A DNA stretch of 48,715 nt from Candidatus Fibrimonadales bacterium (GCA_009787645.1 WQSZ01000002.1:1-48715), one strand, 5' to 3'; positions 1 through 8,822 are shown, counted from the stretch's first letter. Notes: a model not told the origin generated them from the sequence alone. Program-made: numbers and translations.

Positions 1-1533
1 ACTTACGGCAAAGATATGATGCACGGAGCTGCGGCGATTGTAGGGGCAACTGTGTTTCCGCACAATATAGGCATGGGCGCAACCAGAGATTCTGCCCTTG
101 TTCGCAGAGCTTGCGAAGTGACAGCGAAGGAAAGCTGGGCTGGCAATGTGGATTTGATTTTCGGGCCTGCGATTTCTGTTCCGCAAGACGAGCGCTGGGG
201 CAGGGTTTATGAGGGCTTTGGAGAAACTGCGGAACTTGCAGTGATGATGGGTGCAGCGTGCGTGCGTGGATATCAGGGTGATAAATACGATGCGCCTTGG
301 CGTGTTATTGCAACCGCAAAGCATTATTTGGCAGATGGCTCAACAACTAATGGAGTGGACAGGGGCAATAATGCCACAATCACGGATACAGAATTGAGAG
401 AAATTCATTTTCCCGGATACGAAGCTGTTGTAGAACAGGGCGTTCTGAGTATTATGGCATCTTTTAATCAAATTAAGGGCGTTCATCAGCATGTTGATTC
501 CTTGCGTTTAACTGTGTGGCTAAAAGACTCACTCGGCTTTGACGGCTATATAATCAGTGATTGGCTTGGAATTGGCAATTCTCTTACTCCCGGCGCAACG
601 GATGCTGACGGTTATACCGGAGGCAGCACGACAACTGCTCAAAGCGCAATTAGAAATGCTATAAATGCGGGAATAGACTTGGCTATGGAACCGGATGCGC
701 ACACAACATTTATAAGTGGGCTTAGAACTCTGGTAAATAATAATTCCGTATCAATGGATCGCGTAAACGATGCCGTGCGCCGTATTTTAAGGGCTAAGTT
801 CAGGGCCGGCAGAATGGATAATCCTGCTGGCATTAGAACCGAAGTTATAAACAATTACGGAAACATTGGCAATTCAGACAACAGAGCTATTGCTAGGGAA
901 GCGGTTCGCAAAAGCTTGGTATTGTTGACAAATGACGGAGCTTTGCCGATTTCAAAAGATAAGAAAGTTTTTGTTACAGGCAGCCATGCAAACAACCACG
1001 GCTATCAATGCGGAGGCTGGACATCCGTTGGCAGCACTATGACGGGATGGCAAGGCGGAGGCGGTACCATGAGCGGAGCGACTTCCATTCAGCAAGGCGT
1101 AGATGCTGTTGCGCCGGGCGCAAGGGTTACAACCGCTGGGGCGGCAGATGTAATTATTTATGCAACGGGAGAAACTCCTTACGCTGAGTGGGAAGGGGAT
1201 AGAATTTTGACTCAACTGAATTTCTCCGATAATTTATCAAGCACATCGCTTGCCACATTGAGAAGCCAGAATCCCGGCAAACCAATAATTGTGGTATTTA
1301 TAAGCGGTCGTGCGATGGTGGTGGAAACCCTGATTTCAAACAGCAATGCTTTTGTCGCTGCGTGGCTCCCCGGCACTGAAGGCGCAGGCATTGCGGATGT
1401 CCTTTTTGGGGATAATAACTTTACCGGCAAGCTACCATTCACCTGGCCCAGAAACACAAGCGTGATTCCCATAAATAGCACGGCAGAAAGCCCGAACTGG
1501 TTCCCCTATGGCTTTGGACTCAGCTATCTGTGA
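1..1533 (+). CDS. GH3 family beta-glucosidase-like enzyme (5' end outside window)
   Basis: Glycoside hydrolase family 3 enzymes cleave terminal glucose or xylose from oligosaccharides. The reading frame is open from base 1, so the N-terminus lies upstream. Visible codons include the KH substrate-binding pair (AKHYLADG, codons 106-113) and the SDW motif, whose Asp (codon 187) is the family nucleophile. Near codon 395 the segment YAEWEGDR matches the GH3 C-terminal domain region that carries the acid/base Glu. The protein ends at FGLSYL, the usual end of the alpha/beta sandwich domain, so it lacks the fibronectin-III-like domain found in many GH3 glucosidases. A role in plant polysaccharide breakdown is likely; exact substrate cannot be read. 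Confidence 0.93.
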   Translation, partial: TYGKDMMHGAAAIVGATVFPHNIGMGATRDSALVRRACEVTAKESWAGNVDLIFGPAISVPQDERWGRVYEGFGETAELAVMMGAACVRGYQGDKYDAPWRVIATAKHYLADGSTTNGVDRGNNATITDTELREIHFPGYEAVVEQGVLSIMASFNQIKGVHQHVDSLRLTVWLKDSLGFDGYIISDWLGIGNSLTPGATDADGYTGGSTTTAQSAIRNAINAGIDLAMEPDAHTTFISGLRTLVNNNSVSMDRVNDAVRRILRAKFRAGRMDNPAGIRTEVINNYGNIGNSDNRAIAREAVRKSLVLLTNDGALPISKDKKVFVTGSHANNHGYQCGGWTSVGSTMTGWQGGGGTMSGATSIQQGVDAVAPGARVTTAGAADVIIYATGETPYAEWEGDRILTQLNFSDNLSSTSLATLRSQNPGKPIIVVFISGRAMVVETLISNSNAFVAAWLPGTEGAGIADVLFGDNNFTGKLPFTWPRNTSVIPINSTAESPNWFPYGFGLSYL

Positions 1534-1534
1534 T

Positions 1535-1726
1535 ATGGCTCAGGACTTCTACCTGGGCAACATTGGAAGTGCTAACTCTAAGTATTTCAGTGTTTTAGAT
1601 GAATTGAGCAAAAATGAGTGGTTTTTAAAAAACGCCCAAAACGTGCTAAAAATGCAGGAAAACGAGGATTGGGTGGGTTTAGGGGACTTTTTCTCCGAAT
1701 TTTTGCAAAAAAATAAAAAAATCTAA
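1535..1726 (+). CDS. small hypothetical protein, 63 aa
   Basis: This frame begins one base after the GH3 stop (TGATATG) and could encode a 63-residue acidic, partly amphipathic protein with Trp/Phe-rich helices and a Lys-rich tail. No clear Shine-Dalgarno is visible upstream; translation would have to be coupled to the GH3 gene. I recognise no family. It sits between the GH3 gene and the AIPR gene. It could be a genuine small gene or a chance open frame. Confidence 0.4.
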   Translation: MAQDFYLGNIGSANSKYFSVLDELSKNEWFLKNAQNVLKMQENEDWVGLGDFFSEFLQKNKKI

Positions 1727-1751
1727 AAAAACCTGTAAAATGACATTTTAT

Positions 1752-1762
1752 TTTACTATATT
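1752..1762 (+). promoter_or_regulatory. TTACTATATT promoter element for the AIPR gene
   Basis: The stretch reads TTTACTATATT, with the TATATT core at 1757-1762, 26 nt before the ATG at 1789. That leaves room for a leader carrying GGAG (1779-1782). It is one copy of the element shared by many genes in this window. Confidence 0.6.
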
Positions 1763-1788
1763 TGTATCAAGAATTTTTGGAGATTTCT

Positions 1789-3678
1789 ATGGAATGGAAT
1801 AAAGCATTCGACAGAAGATTGGATTTTATAGCCAAATACCGCAGTCTGGACAAAAGAGTGCCACTTGAAAAAAAGAAGGCGCTGCATTACTTGAATCAGC
1901 AAAAAGGCTGCTTTCATGCGTTTCAATATACAAATAAAATCCTGGAGCTTTTTATTTTTCTAGATGAGGAAAACAGCATAGAAACATCTCTCTCCTACTT
2001 GTCCTCAGACTTGAAAAACCTTGGCGACGTGCTTTTGCGCACCGCAAACCCCACAAACCCGTTCTTTTTGGCTATAAGAGAAGAAGTTCCAACCTGGCAC
2101 ATAGCGTCTGTAATAGACACAGATCCCGATGATATGGACGATATGGAAGACGATTGCCAGCAAAAACTGGAAATCACCGTTATGCGCACGGACGGCGGCA
2201 AAGACATCACAGATTACGAAATGCGCAGAACCCTGAAAGACCTGAGAAAAAGACTGAAATCCTGGAGAGAAGAACTGCACATAATAGCAGATATAAGCGC
2301 AGAATTCGATGACATGGACGATAACGAATCTGAAGACGCTATTTTAAAGCTATCTTTGGAAAACGCTCCGCTTCGCATAAAAAGCAAAAGAGGGGAGTTG
2401 TTCGTGGGTTTTGTGCCGATAATGGAAATTTACAACTATCATCTGGAACTTGGGCGCCGGCACAAGGCAAAACATAATATGATGATAGTCAGCTCAAACA
2501 TTCGCACATATTTAGGCAGCCAAACATATACCAACGCAAGTCTTTTAGATGCATTTGTGGGCATGAGAAAAAATGGGACAATAGAGGAATTCCCGTTTTT
2601 GCACAACGGCATGACCTTGACCGGCGATAATTTGCGTCCGGAACAGATAGACGGCAAATGGTTCCTCTCCATTGACCACCCGAAAATAATAAACGGAGCG
2701 CAGAGCCTTTTCACCTACGAGCAATATGCCAGCAGAGAAGACGAACCGGTAAACCCGCTTGTTTTGGTAAAAGTTGTTATACCATATCCTTCTGAAAATG
2801 AAGAGCATGAGTCCGGTAATTTTGTAAGGCTTGTCACTATGGCAAACAACCGCCAAAATCCGGTATTCAGCTATCATTTGCGTGCCGCAGACGATTTGCA
2901 GTTCTTTATCTGGCAAAAAATGCAGGCAGAAGGCTTCTATTACATATACAAAGAAGGCGTTCGTCCCAAAACACGCACTCGCAAACTTGAAGTTCGCATG
3001 CGCCCGGAACTCTCCAAAACCATGCTTCTATTAGATGCAAAAATAACGGAAAGCCGTGCAAGCGACCAGGTTTTTGATCAGGAAAGCTTCTATCAACGTT
3101 GCTTTGGCGCATTTTACAGGCAAACCACCGAGCACGAAAGCCCGTTTGTCCGTCTTTGCATAATTTACACAAAGGCATGGCAGCTTTTGGGCAGGCTTCC
3201 GCTGAAAATAAAGGCGGTAACTCCGGGGCAGGGCACTCGCATAGAACCCAACAAGGATAACCCCTTGACTTCTATTTCCTGGCACGGCAAACTGGAAGAT
3301 AAATTCGCATTCCGTTCCGCAATTCGCGACGTGGCAATAGCATTGGCTCTTCGCTACTGGTTGCATTACGGCAGGCCATTCAGAGATTTCCAAACCTTGC
3401 AAGACAACGAAAATGAGTTCAATAGCTCCATTGTCCGGTTTATAAAAAGAATATTGGACGGCGCACTTTCCAAAGTTATAGTTACGGAGTACAAAGATAA
3501 TTCCAAGTTCTTCGATGTTTTGAGAGTTATAGATAACGAAACCGGAGAAACTGTTGAAAGGCGTATTTGGAAAGGCTTCACGAACACCGATGTTTATAAT
3601 AATATCTTGAACATTATGAGCACCAGCGATCCTACTTGGGAAAAGTGCAAGGGCGGGCTGGACGATATTTGGGATTAG
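1789..3678 (+). CDS. AIPR family (abortive infection phage resistance) protein
   Basis: A 629-residue protein resembling the AIPR family (PF10592), linked to abortive-infection phage defence. Family-like segments are HNGMTLTGDNL and IINGAQSLF (about residues 272-310) and the NNRQNPV block near residue 354. The ATG at 1789 is chosen because GGAG lies 6 nt upstream. A TTG at 1762 would extend it by nine residues but overlaps the -10 element. The N-terminal 130 residues are more divergent, with an acidic DDMDDMEDD stretch around residue 115. No restriction-modification genes lie beside it, so it appears to stand alone. The defence role is inferred from the family; the molecular activity cannot be assigned from sequence alone. 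Confidence 0.8.
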   Translation: MEWNKAFDRRLDFIAKYRSLDKRVPLEKKKALHYLNQQKGCFHAFQYTNKILELFIFLDEENSIETSLSYLSSDLKNLGDVLLRTANPTNPFFLAIREEVPTWHIASVIDTDPDDMDDMEDDCQQKLEITVMRTDGGKDITDYEMRRTLKDLRKRLKSWREELHIIADISAEFDDMDDNESEDAILKLSLENAPLRIKSKRGELFVGFVPIMEIYNYHLELGRRHKAKHNMMIVSSNIRTYLGSQTYTNASLLDAFVGMRKNGTIEEFPFLHNGMTLTGDNLRPEQIDGKWFLSIDHPKIINGAQSLFTYEQYASREDEPVNPLVLVKVVIPYPSENEEHESGNFVRLVTMANNRQNPVFSYHLRAADDLQFFIWQKMQAEGFYYIYKEGVRPKTRTRKLEVRMRPELSKTMLLLDAKITESRASDQVFDQESFYQRCFGAFYRQTTEHESPFVRLCIIYTKAWQLLGRLPLKIKAVTPGQGTRIEPNKDNPLTSISWHGKLEDKFAFRSAIRDVAIALALRYWLHYGRPFRDFQTLQDNENEFNSSIVRFIKRILDGALSKVIVTEYKDNSKFFDVLRVIDNETGETVERRIWKGFTNTDVYNNILNIMSTSDPTWEKCKGGLDDIWD

Positions 3679-3679
3679 C

Positions 3680-3886
3680 ATGGCTTGGACTGTTATTGTA
3701 ATACTTTTGCCCCTTGTTGTTATTGTAGGTGGTATATTGTATTTTAATATTTATTTTCGCAAGCAGGTAAAAAAGGACATTGAGCCTGTGCCTATTATAG
3801 ACCAAGCTTATATTGAAGCGGAAAGAACAAGGCCAGATGATGAGGATTTGGGTGGTTCCGGCAAGTTGGAGGCGAGAAAGCAATGA
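3680..3886 (+). CDS. small single-pass membrane protein, 68 aa
   Basis: Residues 2-26 form one strongly hydrophobic helix followed by basic residues (RKQVKK) and a soluble acidic tail, so the C-terminus is probably cytoplasmic. It starts one base after the AIPR stop and overlaps the next gene through ATGA, so it is translationally coupled to the prenyl synthase gene. No family is recognised. Confidence 0.65.
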   Translation: MAWTVIVILLPLVVIVGGILYFNIYFRKQVKKDIEPVPIIDQAYIEAERTRPDDEDLGGSGKLEARKQ

Positions 3887-4776
3887 GTGATATGATCGGA
3901 ATGGCAAAAAAAGCCGAAGAGTATTTGGAATCTGCCGGTAAATTGACGGAAGATAGTTTGAGAAATTATATTCCTGCTGAAAACGAAATTCCGGAAAAAT
4001 TGCACAGCGCAATGCGTTATGCACTTTTAATAGGAGGCAAAAGGCTTCGCCCTGCGTTGGCTTTGGCTGCTTATGAGTTTTTTGGAGGAACACCGTCTGA
4101 GTCTATTCGCTTGGCGATGTGTTCTTTGGAAATGCTGCATACATTTTCTCTGATCCACGATGATTTGCCGTGCATGGACGATGATGATTTCCGGCGAGGA
4201 AAACCATCTACACACAAGGTTTATGGAGATGCGACCGCTGTTTTGGCCGGAGATGCTCTTTGCATTTTTGCCTTTGAATTGATAGCTCGCACGGGAAATG
4301 CGGCGGTTGTTGAGGAGCTTGCGCATTCGCTCGGTACAAAAGGTATGATTGGCGGGCAAATTATAGATATTGAATCTGAGGGAAAACACGTTGACTTGGC
4401 AACGGTGGATTATATTCATTATCATAAAACGGCAGCTTTGATAGAGGCTTCGCTGGTGATAGGCGCTTTGCTTGCAAATGCCAAAAAAGAAGATTTAACG
4501 TTGATAAGGGAATTCGGCAAGGGAATCGGGCTTGTTTTTCAAATTGTCGATGATATTTTAGATATAGAAAGTTCCACGGAAACTCTGGGCAAAAAAGTCG
4601 GCTCAGATATTAAAAAGGGAAAAGCTACTTATCCGGCTGTTTTAGGTTTGGATGTTTCAAAGCAAAAAGCTATGGAGCTTTACAACGAGTCCCTTTCGCA
4701 TTTGGAAAAACTTCAAGGCAAAAGCACCGATACTCTGCGCAACATAGCTGCGTTGATCATTGAACGCACGCACTGA
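3883..4776 (+). CDS. ispA: polyprenyl diphosphate synthase, farnesyl type
   Basis: Condenses isopentenyl diphosphate with allylic diphosphates to make C15-C20 isoprenoids for quinones and for the lipid carrier undecaprenyl phosphate. The 297 residues carry GGKRLRP, the first Asp-rich motif DDLPCMDDDDFRRG (D93 on) with the two-residue insert typical of bacterial farnesyl synthases, and the second motif DDILDIE (D223 on). Phe rather than the common Tyr lies five residues before the first motif, which may shift product length slightly. It overlaps the upstream membrane-protein gene by ATGA and its 3' end overlaps the convergent esterase by 20 nt. Confidence 0.92.
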   Translation: MSDMIGMAKKAEEYLESAGKLTEDSLRNYIPAENEIPEKLHSAMRYALLIGGKRLRPALALAAYEFFGGTPSESIRLAMCSLEMLHTFSLIHDDLPCMDDDDFRRGKPSTHKVYGDATAVLAGDALCIFAFELIARTGNAAVVEELAHSLGTKGMIGGQIIDIESEGKHVDLATVDYIHYHKTAALIEASLVIGALLANAKKEDLTLIREFGKGIGLVFQIVDDILDIESSTETLGKKVGSDIKKGKATYPAVLGLDVSKQKAMELYNESLSHLEKLQGKSTDTLRNIAALIIERTH

Positions 4777-5410
4777 TCCATTTTCCCAGCACCTTCAACT
4801 CTTCCAAGCATACTGAATGCTGCATGTGGTATGTGTGCCTTTCTACGGGATTTCCGTTTGACTTTAGGAATTCAAATGCTTTTTGGCTAAGGACTGCCGG
4901 CAAAACACTGTCAAGAGTTCCGTGCCCAAAGAATACGGGTATTTTTGAATTTACCGCATCTAAGGGCATTGTTTTTGACGTTGGAAAAAATGCGGAGAGG
5001 CTTGCGGCTCCAGCCAGTTTTTTCTCGTAGCGTGTTGCCGTGTGCAGGGCCATGACTCCGCCTTGGCTAAAACCTATAAGCAGAATTCGCTCGGATTTTA
5101 TGCCTTTTTCAATTTCTGCGTCTATAAGCTCAGTTACAAGTTTAGAACTATTTTCAATGCCTTCAATGTCGGGCTCTTGCTCTAAATCCATGTGTATAAT
5201 ATCAAACCAGGCCGGCATTTCATAACCATTATTTATAGTGACAGGCATTACCGGCGCATGGGGGAATATAAATCTTATAGCCGCTCCTTGCGGCAGCCCA
5301 AGTTCGGGAACAATATCTGCAAAGTCATAACCATTTGCGCCAAGCCCGTGCATCCAAATTACTGCGGCGTTTGGATTTTTTGCCGTTTCTTTTACAATAC
5401 AGTCCAACAT
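4757..5410 (-). CDS. alpha/beta-hydrolase, carboxylesterase/acyl-protein thioesterase type
   Basis: A 217-residue member of the phospholipase/carboxylesterase (Abhydrolase_2) family, which hydrolyses short acyl esters or thioesters. The catalytic triad is visible: Ser115 in GFSQGG, Asp167 in GTLDSVLP and His198 in YHMQHSV. HGLGANG near residue 21 supplies the oxyanion loop. No signal peptide is seen, so it should be cytoplasmic. A likely -10 (TTACTAAATT, core 5432-5437 on the minus strand) lies inside the divergent exonuclease gene, and GAGG precedes the ATG. Confidence 0.9.
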   Translation of the reverse strand: MLDCIVKETAKNPNAAVIWMHGLGANGYDFADIVPELGLPQGAAIRFIFPHAPVMPVTINNGYEMPAWFDIIHMDLEQEPDIEGIENSSKLVTELIDAEIEKGIKSERILLIGFSQGGVMALHTATRYEKKLAGAASLSAFFPTSKTMPLDAVNSKIPVFFGHGTLDSVLPAVLSQKAFEFLKSNGNPVERHTYHMQHSVCLEELKVLGKWISACVQ

Positions 5411-5419
5411 TTCTATATT
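5410..5419 (+). promoter_or_regulatory. TTTCTATATT promoter element of the exonuclease gene
   Basis: The TATATT core is at 5414-5419 and the ATG follows after only 6 nt, where transcription should begin. There is no room for a Shine-Dalgarno, so the mRNA is predicted to be leaderless. Confidence 0.6.
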
Positions 5420-5425
5420 ACCTCT

Positions 5426-6103
5426 ATGACGAATTTAGTAAAAATTATCGCTTTTGATTTGGAAACCACCGGCTTGGATGTGAACAAAGACGAGATAATC
5501 GAAATAGGAGCAGTTCTTTTTGATGTCAAGGAAGTACGTGGCCGCTTGGAACCGAACAAGCTAGGCGAATTCCAGTCTTTTATAAAACCGCAAAAATCCA
5601 TTCCTCCCGGAGCCACAAAAACAAATAACATAACAAATGAAATGGTTGAGGGAGCGCCTTCCTGTGCTGAGGTTCTGCAAAAATTCAAAACCTTTTGCGA
5701 CAATTCAAATTGCCTTGTCGGGCACAATGCGGAATCTTTTGACAAAAGATTATTGAACGTGGCTTATGGAAAACATTCGCTTCCCTTCCCAACGCAACCC
5801 GTTTTAGATACCGTAAAAATGGCCCGTAACATGGTGCAGCTTCCGAATCATCGGCTGGAAACAGTGACTAAAGCATTTGCGACACGTAAAGAAATCACCT
5901 TGAAAATAGTTGACGATGCAATGCACCGTGCAATTTACGATAGCGAAATGGTTATGCATATTTTAATCGCCATGTTGCGGGGCAGGCTCTCCGCAGAAGA
6001 ATGGGGAGCACAGGAATTTATCCAAGCTTTAAAAAGAAAAGATATTCAGCAGGATGTTAGCCCTATAAAACCGGTAAGGCCAAAATCCACAGGTTTTTTT
6101 TAG
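5426..6103 (+). CDS. DnaQ-like DEDDh 3'-5' exonuclease
   Basis: A 225-residue exonuclease-domain protein resembling the proofreading epsilon subunit of DNA polymerase III and other stand-alone DEDDh nucleases. Seen are ExoI FDLETTG (Asp11, Glu13), ExoII GHNAESFD and ExoIII HRAIYD, the last giving the DEDDh His/Asp pair. After the catalytic domain come about 40 residues ending in a Pro/Lys tail. The ATG at 5426 is preferred to in-frame upstream starts because the fold begins directly at residue 5 and a promoter element ends 6 nt before it. Whether it is the replicative proofreader cannot be decided here. Confidence 0.88.
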   Translation: MTNLVKIIAFDLETTGLDVNKDEIIEIGAVLFDVKEVRGRLEPNKLGEFQSFIKPQKSIPPGATKTNNITNEMVEGAPSCAEVLQKFKTFCDNSNCLVGHNAESFDKRLLNVAYGKHSLPFPTQPVLDTVKMARNMVQLPNHRLETVTKAFATRKEITLKIVDDAMHRAIYDSEMVMHILIAMLRGRLSAEEWGAQEFIQALKRKDIQQDVSPIKPVRPKSTGFF

Positions 6104-8538
6104 ATATCAAAATTCAACCATTTAAACATGGGCTTTAAGACCGCATATTTTACACGATTTTCCTTGTACAGCAAATAGGCATCGTAGCTTCTGTTTTCCA
6201 GATGATATTTGTTTATATTCAAGCCAACCCAGTCTGCAATGGATATCAGTTCGGTTATTTTGACTATGAGTTTTTGCAGTTTGTCATTGTTGTCCACAAG
6301 CTGGTTTTGCATTTCTTGAACTCTTGAGATCAGCTTAACCAAACGCTCCACAAATAACCTGTCTAAAACTATGGATTTTAATGGAACATTTAATGCGATA
6401 AATTCATCTTTCATTTCTCTTATTTTCTCATAAGCGGTATTGGAGTCATTGTAAAGAGCCTCTATCGCCATTTGCCTGATTTTTATTGTCAGGTTGAGAA
6501 TCATGCTTTGCCTTAGCGGTGCGGCAAGTGAATCCGATTTGTCTGCTAGGCAGTCCAGGCTTATTCCGAATTTTTCGGAGAATTCCAGCAAACCTTTGCT
6601 AACTGCGGAGAGCTTTATCATGGAATGCATTTCGTTGATCTCCGCAAGAATATCTTGCGGAAGCTCGTGCATGCGAAACACAAAGGCATTTGGGTATAGC
6701 TTTTTGAAATCCGTTTGATCCAGCATATCTTTTTCCGAAAAAATAGGTATGCGCTTGGAACAGTGTGACGGTTGCAGAATAATTCTCACTCTGCCTATGG
6801 AATCCGTAGCAACCAAAACGCTTGCGCTCTTCTCTTCATAAGTATCCGGGCTTGTATAGGTAGCTTGCAAAATCAACTGGTTGTCTTTGCTTTTTACGGA
6901 ACTCGCTTTTATGTTTGAAGAAGATTGATGTGGCAATTTCAAATGCAGTTTTGCGGCTTCTGCGGCTATTAAAATATAGTGCATTGGTATTTTCGGGCGT
7001 ACCCATTCGGTCCATATTTCAGTTCCGGTTTTATCGTGCTCGTTGGATCTTATAGTGCTCAAAATGGTTAACACTTCGCTTTCCAAAGTGTCTCCATCCG
7101 GCAGAAATTTCTTTAAAAGTTCTATTGCCCGCAGGCAATAACGCATGTTTTGCACCGGTTCCAGTCCTTCAATATCGTTGAAAAACCAGCCGCAACTGGT
7201 ATATGAGAACAAACAGAATTTTTGCGCTTCCATTAGCGAGAACAAGTTTACTTTATCTTCTTTTTCCGCATACGAGCGAAGTATTCCTGCGGCAAAGTCA
7301 TCCTTGCGTTCGGGGTTTTCCGGCTCAAGCAAAACATCTATGTATTGATCACGTGCATCCCAGCAATTAACATCGCTTATAATTGGGAATTCTCTTTCAA
7401 AAACTTCATCTGCGGTTTGCTTTACCCTGTTGAAAGCCTGCCTTAGAGGCCCTCTCCATTTTTGGTTCCAATTTGGACCGCCGCCGGTTGAGCAACCGCA
7501 ATCCCTTATCCATCTGCCGACTCCGTGAGCACAACTCCAGGAAGAGCCTTCACCGTAAGCATTTTTAATTTGAACTTCATATTCAGGCGGATTCTTTTCC
7601 AGATACCAGCCGTAGTTCACAGGTACAACATTGTTTTGCGGGCAAAACTTTTCAAATAGCCATGCAGCGCACATATCGCCGAAGGATTCGTGATGGCCGT
7701 AAGACTCGCCGTCTGTGCCTATGGAAATCAACTGATTTCCCGCTTTGCTCTTATTTCTCGCATTTAAGATTTTATTCCCAAGGCTTTCACCGTTTTTCAG
7801 CAGGTGCTCAAAGCTAACTGCGGTTGATAGCCCGGCATCGTAAAAGAATACATCCAAATGGCCTTCGCAAATCCTTTCTCCCTTTGCATTCTTGGGGATT
7901 ATTCTGTAAGGCCTTGTTGTGTCTATGTTCCCGTTTGCGCAGTCGGTCCAAGGGGTATCATCCTTGCCTTTCATCACTCTAAACGCCTGAGCCTGCTTGG
8001 GCGACAGGATTGTGAATGTTATGCCTTCTTTAATAAGCGCAACAACGGTATCCATGTTTATGGCGGTTTCTGCGAGCCACATGGCTTCGGGTTTTCTGTT
8101 GAAATGGAATATAAAATCTTGAATGCCCCAGCGAATTTGCGTTAATTTGTCTCTTTCGTCGGCTAATGGCATGATTATGTGGTTGTATGCTTGCGCTATG
8201 GCATTTCCGTGACCGCCGAGCCGCTCTGCGGAGAGCATATCGCCTTCTTTTATGTTATTGTAAACATCGGGTCTTTGAACCCTAATCCAATTCATAAGTG
8301 TGGGGCCAATGTTAAAGCTCATGTAGCTATAGTTGTTCACTATGGACTCTATGCGCCCGTTAGAAGAAAGAATGCGAGATGCTCCGTTAGGGGAGTAGCA
8401 TTGTTCTGCTATTCGTGCGTTCCAATCGTGGTTTGGAGCTGCACTTTCTTGCAGTTCGACCGTTCCAGTCCAGGGGTTCTCCCTTGGCGGCTGGTAAAAG
8501 TGGCCGTGTATCGTGAGGTAAAGTGGATTTATTCCCAT
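6100..8538 (-). CDS. glycoside hydrolase family 57-like protein with DUF3536
   Basis: An 812-residue protein that begins with the GH57 signature LTIHGHFYQPPRENPW and continues with family blocks AMWLAETAINMDT and TDGESYGHHESFGD. GH57 enzymes are retaining alpha-amylases, branching enzymes or glucanotransferases; the second half matches the architecture called DUF3536. No signal peptide is present, so it probably acts on cytoplasmic alpha-glucan such as glycogen. Its start overlaps the preceding small gene by 10 nt and its stop overlaps the convergent exonuclease gene by 4 nt. Specific activity is not determinable by eye. Confidence 0.88.
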   Translation of the reverse strand: MGINPLYLTIHGHFYQPPRENPWTGTVELQESAAPNHDWNARIAEQCYSPNGASRILSSNGRIESIVNNYSYMSFNIGPTLMNWIRVQRPDVYNNIKEGDMLSAERLGGHGNAIAQAYNHIIMPLADERDKLTQIRWGIQDFIFHFNRKPEAMWLAETAINMDTVVALIKEGITFTILSPKQAQAFRVMKGKDDTPWTDCANGNIDTTRPYRIIPKNAKGERICEGHLDVFFYDAGLSTAVSFEHLLKNGESLGNKILNARNKSKAGNQLISIGTDGESYGHHESFGDMCAAWLFEKFCPQNNVVPVNYGWYLEKNPPEYEVQIKNAYGEGSSWSCAHGVGRWIRDCGCSTGGGPNWNQKWRGPLRQAFNRVKQTADEVFEREFPIISDVNCWDARDQYIDVLLEPENPERKDDFAAGILRSYAEKEDKVNLFSLMEAQKFCLFSYTSCGWFFNDIEGLEPVQNMRYCLRAIELLKKFLPDGDTLESEVLTILSTIRSNEHDKTGTEIWTEWVRPKIPMHYILIAAEAAKLHLKLPHQSSSNIKASSVKSKDNQLILQATYTSPDTYEEKSASVLVATDSIGRVRIILQPSHCSKRIPIFSEKDMLDQTDFKKLYPNAFVFRMHELPQDILAEINEMHSMIKLSAVSKGLLEFSEKFGISLDCLADKSDSLAAPLRQSMILNLTIKIRQMAIEALYNDSNTAYEKIREMKDEFIALNVPLKSIVLDRLFVERLVKLISRVQEMQNQLVDNNDKLQKLIVKITELISIADWVGLNINKYHLENRSYDAYLLYKENRVKYAVLKPMFKWLNFDI

Positions 8539-8777
8539 TGAAAAGGTGTCCCATCTAAATTTAAAACTTCCGAACCTTGCAAGCGTTGATACAAGATTTG
8601 CATAGCTTCTTTCACAATCTCATCACGAGATTCAGAAATAGGCGTGAACCATAACTCAGGCTCCTGGTTTATGCGCACGTAACAGCGATCGGCTATGTGT
8701 TGCATGCCGACCATGATTTCCAGCGTGCATTTAACACCGTTTACAGTTACATATCTTATCCAACGAATGCTTGGCAT
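8529..8777 (-). CDS. hypothetical protein, 82 aa
   Basis: An 82-residue soluble protein with alternating strands (IRYVTVNGVKCTLEIMV) and a helical middle (DEIVKEAMQILYQRL). I recognise no family. It has its own promoter element (TATATT at 8787-8792 on the minus strand, 9 nt before the ATG) and its end overlaps the GH57 start by 10 nt, so the two form an operon and may be coupled. Confidence 0.65.
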   Translation of the reverse strand: MPSIRWIRYVTVNGVKCTLEIMVGMQHIADRCYVRINQEPELWFTPISESRDEIVKEAMQILYQRLQGSEVLNLDGTPFQWE

Positions 8778-8786
8778 ACTTTTAGG

Positions 8787-8796
8787 AATATAGAAA
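8787..8796 (-). promoter_or_regulatory. TTTCTATATT promoter element, GH57 operon
   Basis: On the minus strand the element reads TTTTTCTATATT and ends 9 nt before the ATG at 8777. The expected transcription start would leave a leader of only 2-3 nt. Confidence 0.6.
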
Positions 8797-8822
8797 AATA
8801 GCTTGGGGTATAGGCTTTTTCT

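Noticed and set aside
3031-3681. Open minus-strand frame of 216 codons
   Set aside because: It lies wholly inside the AIPR gene and shows no family-like segments.
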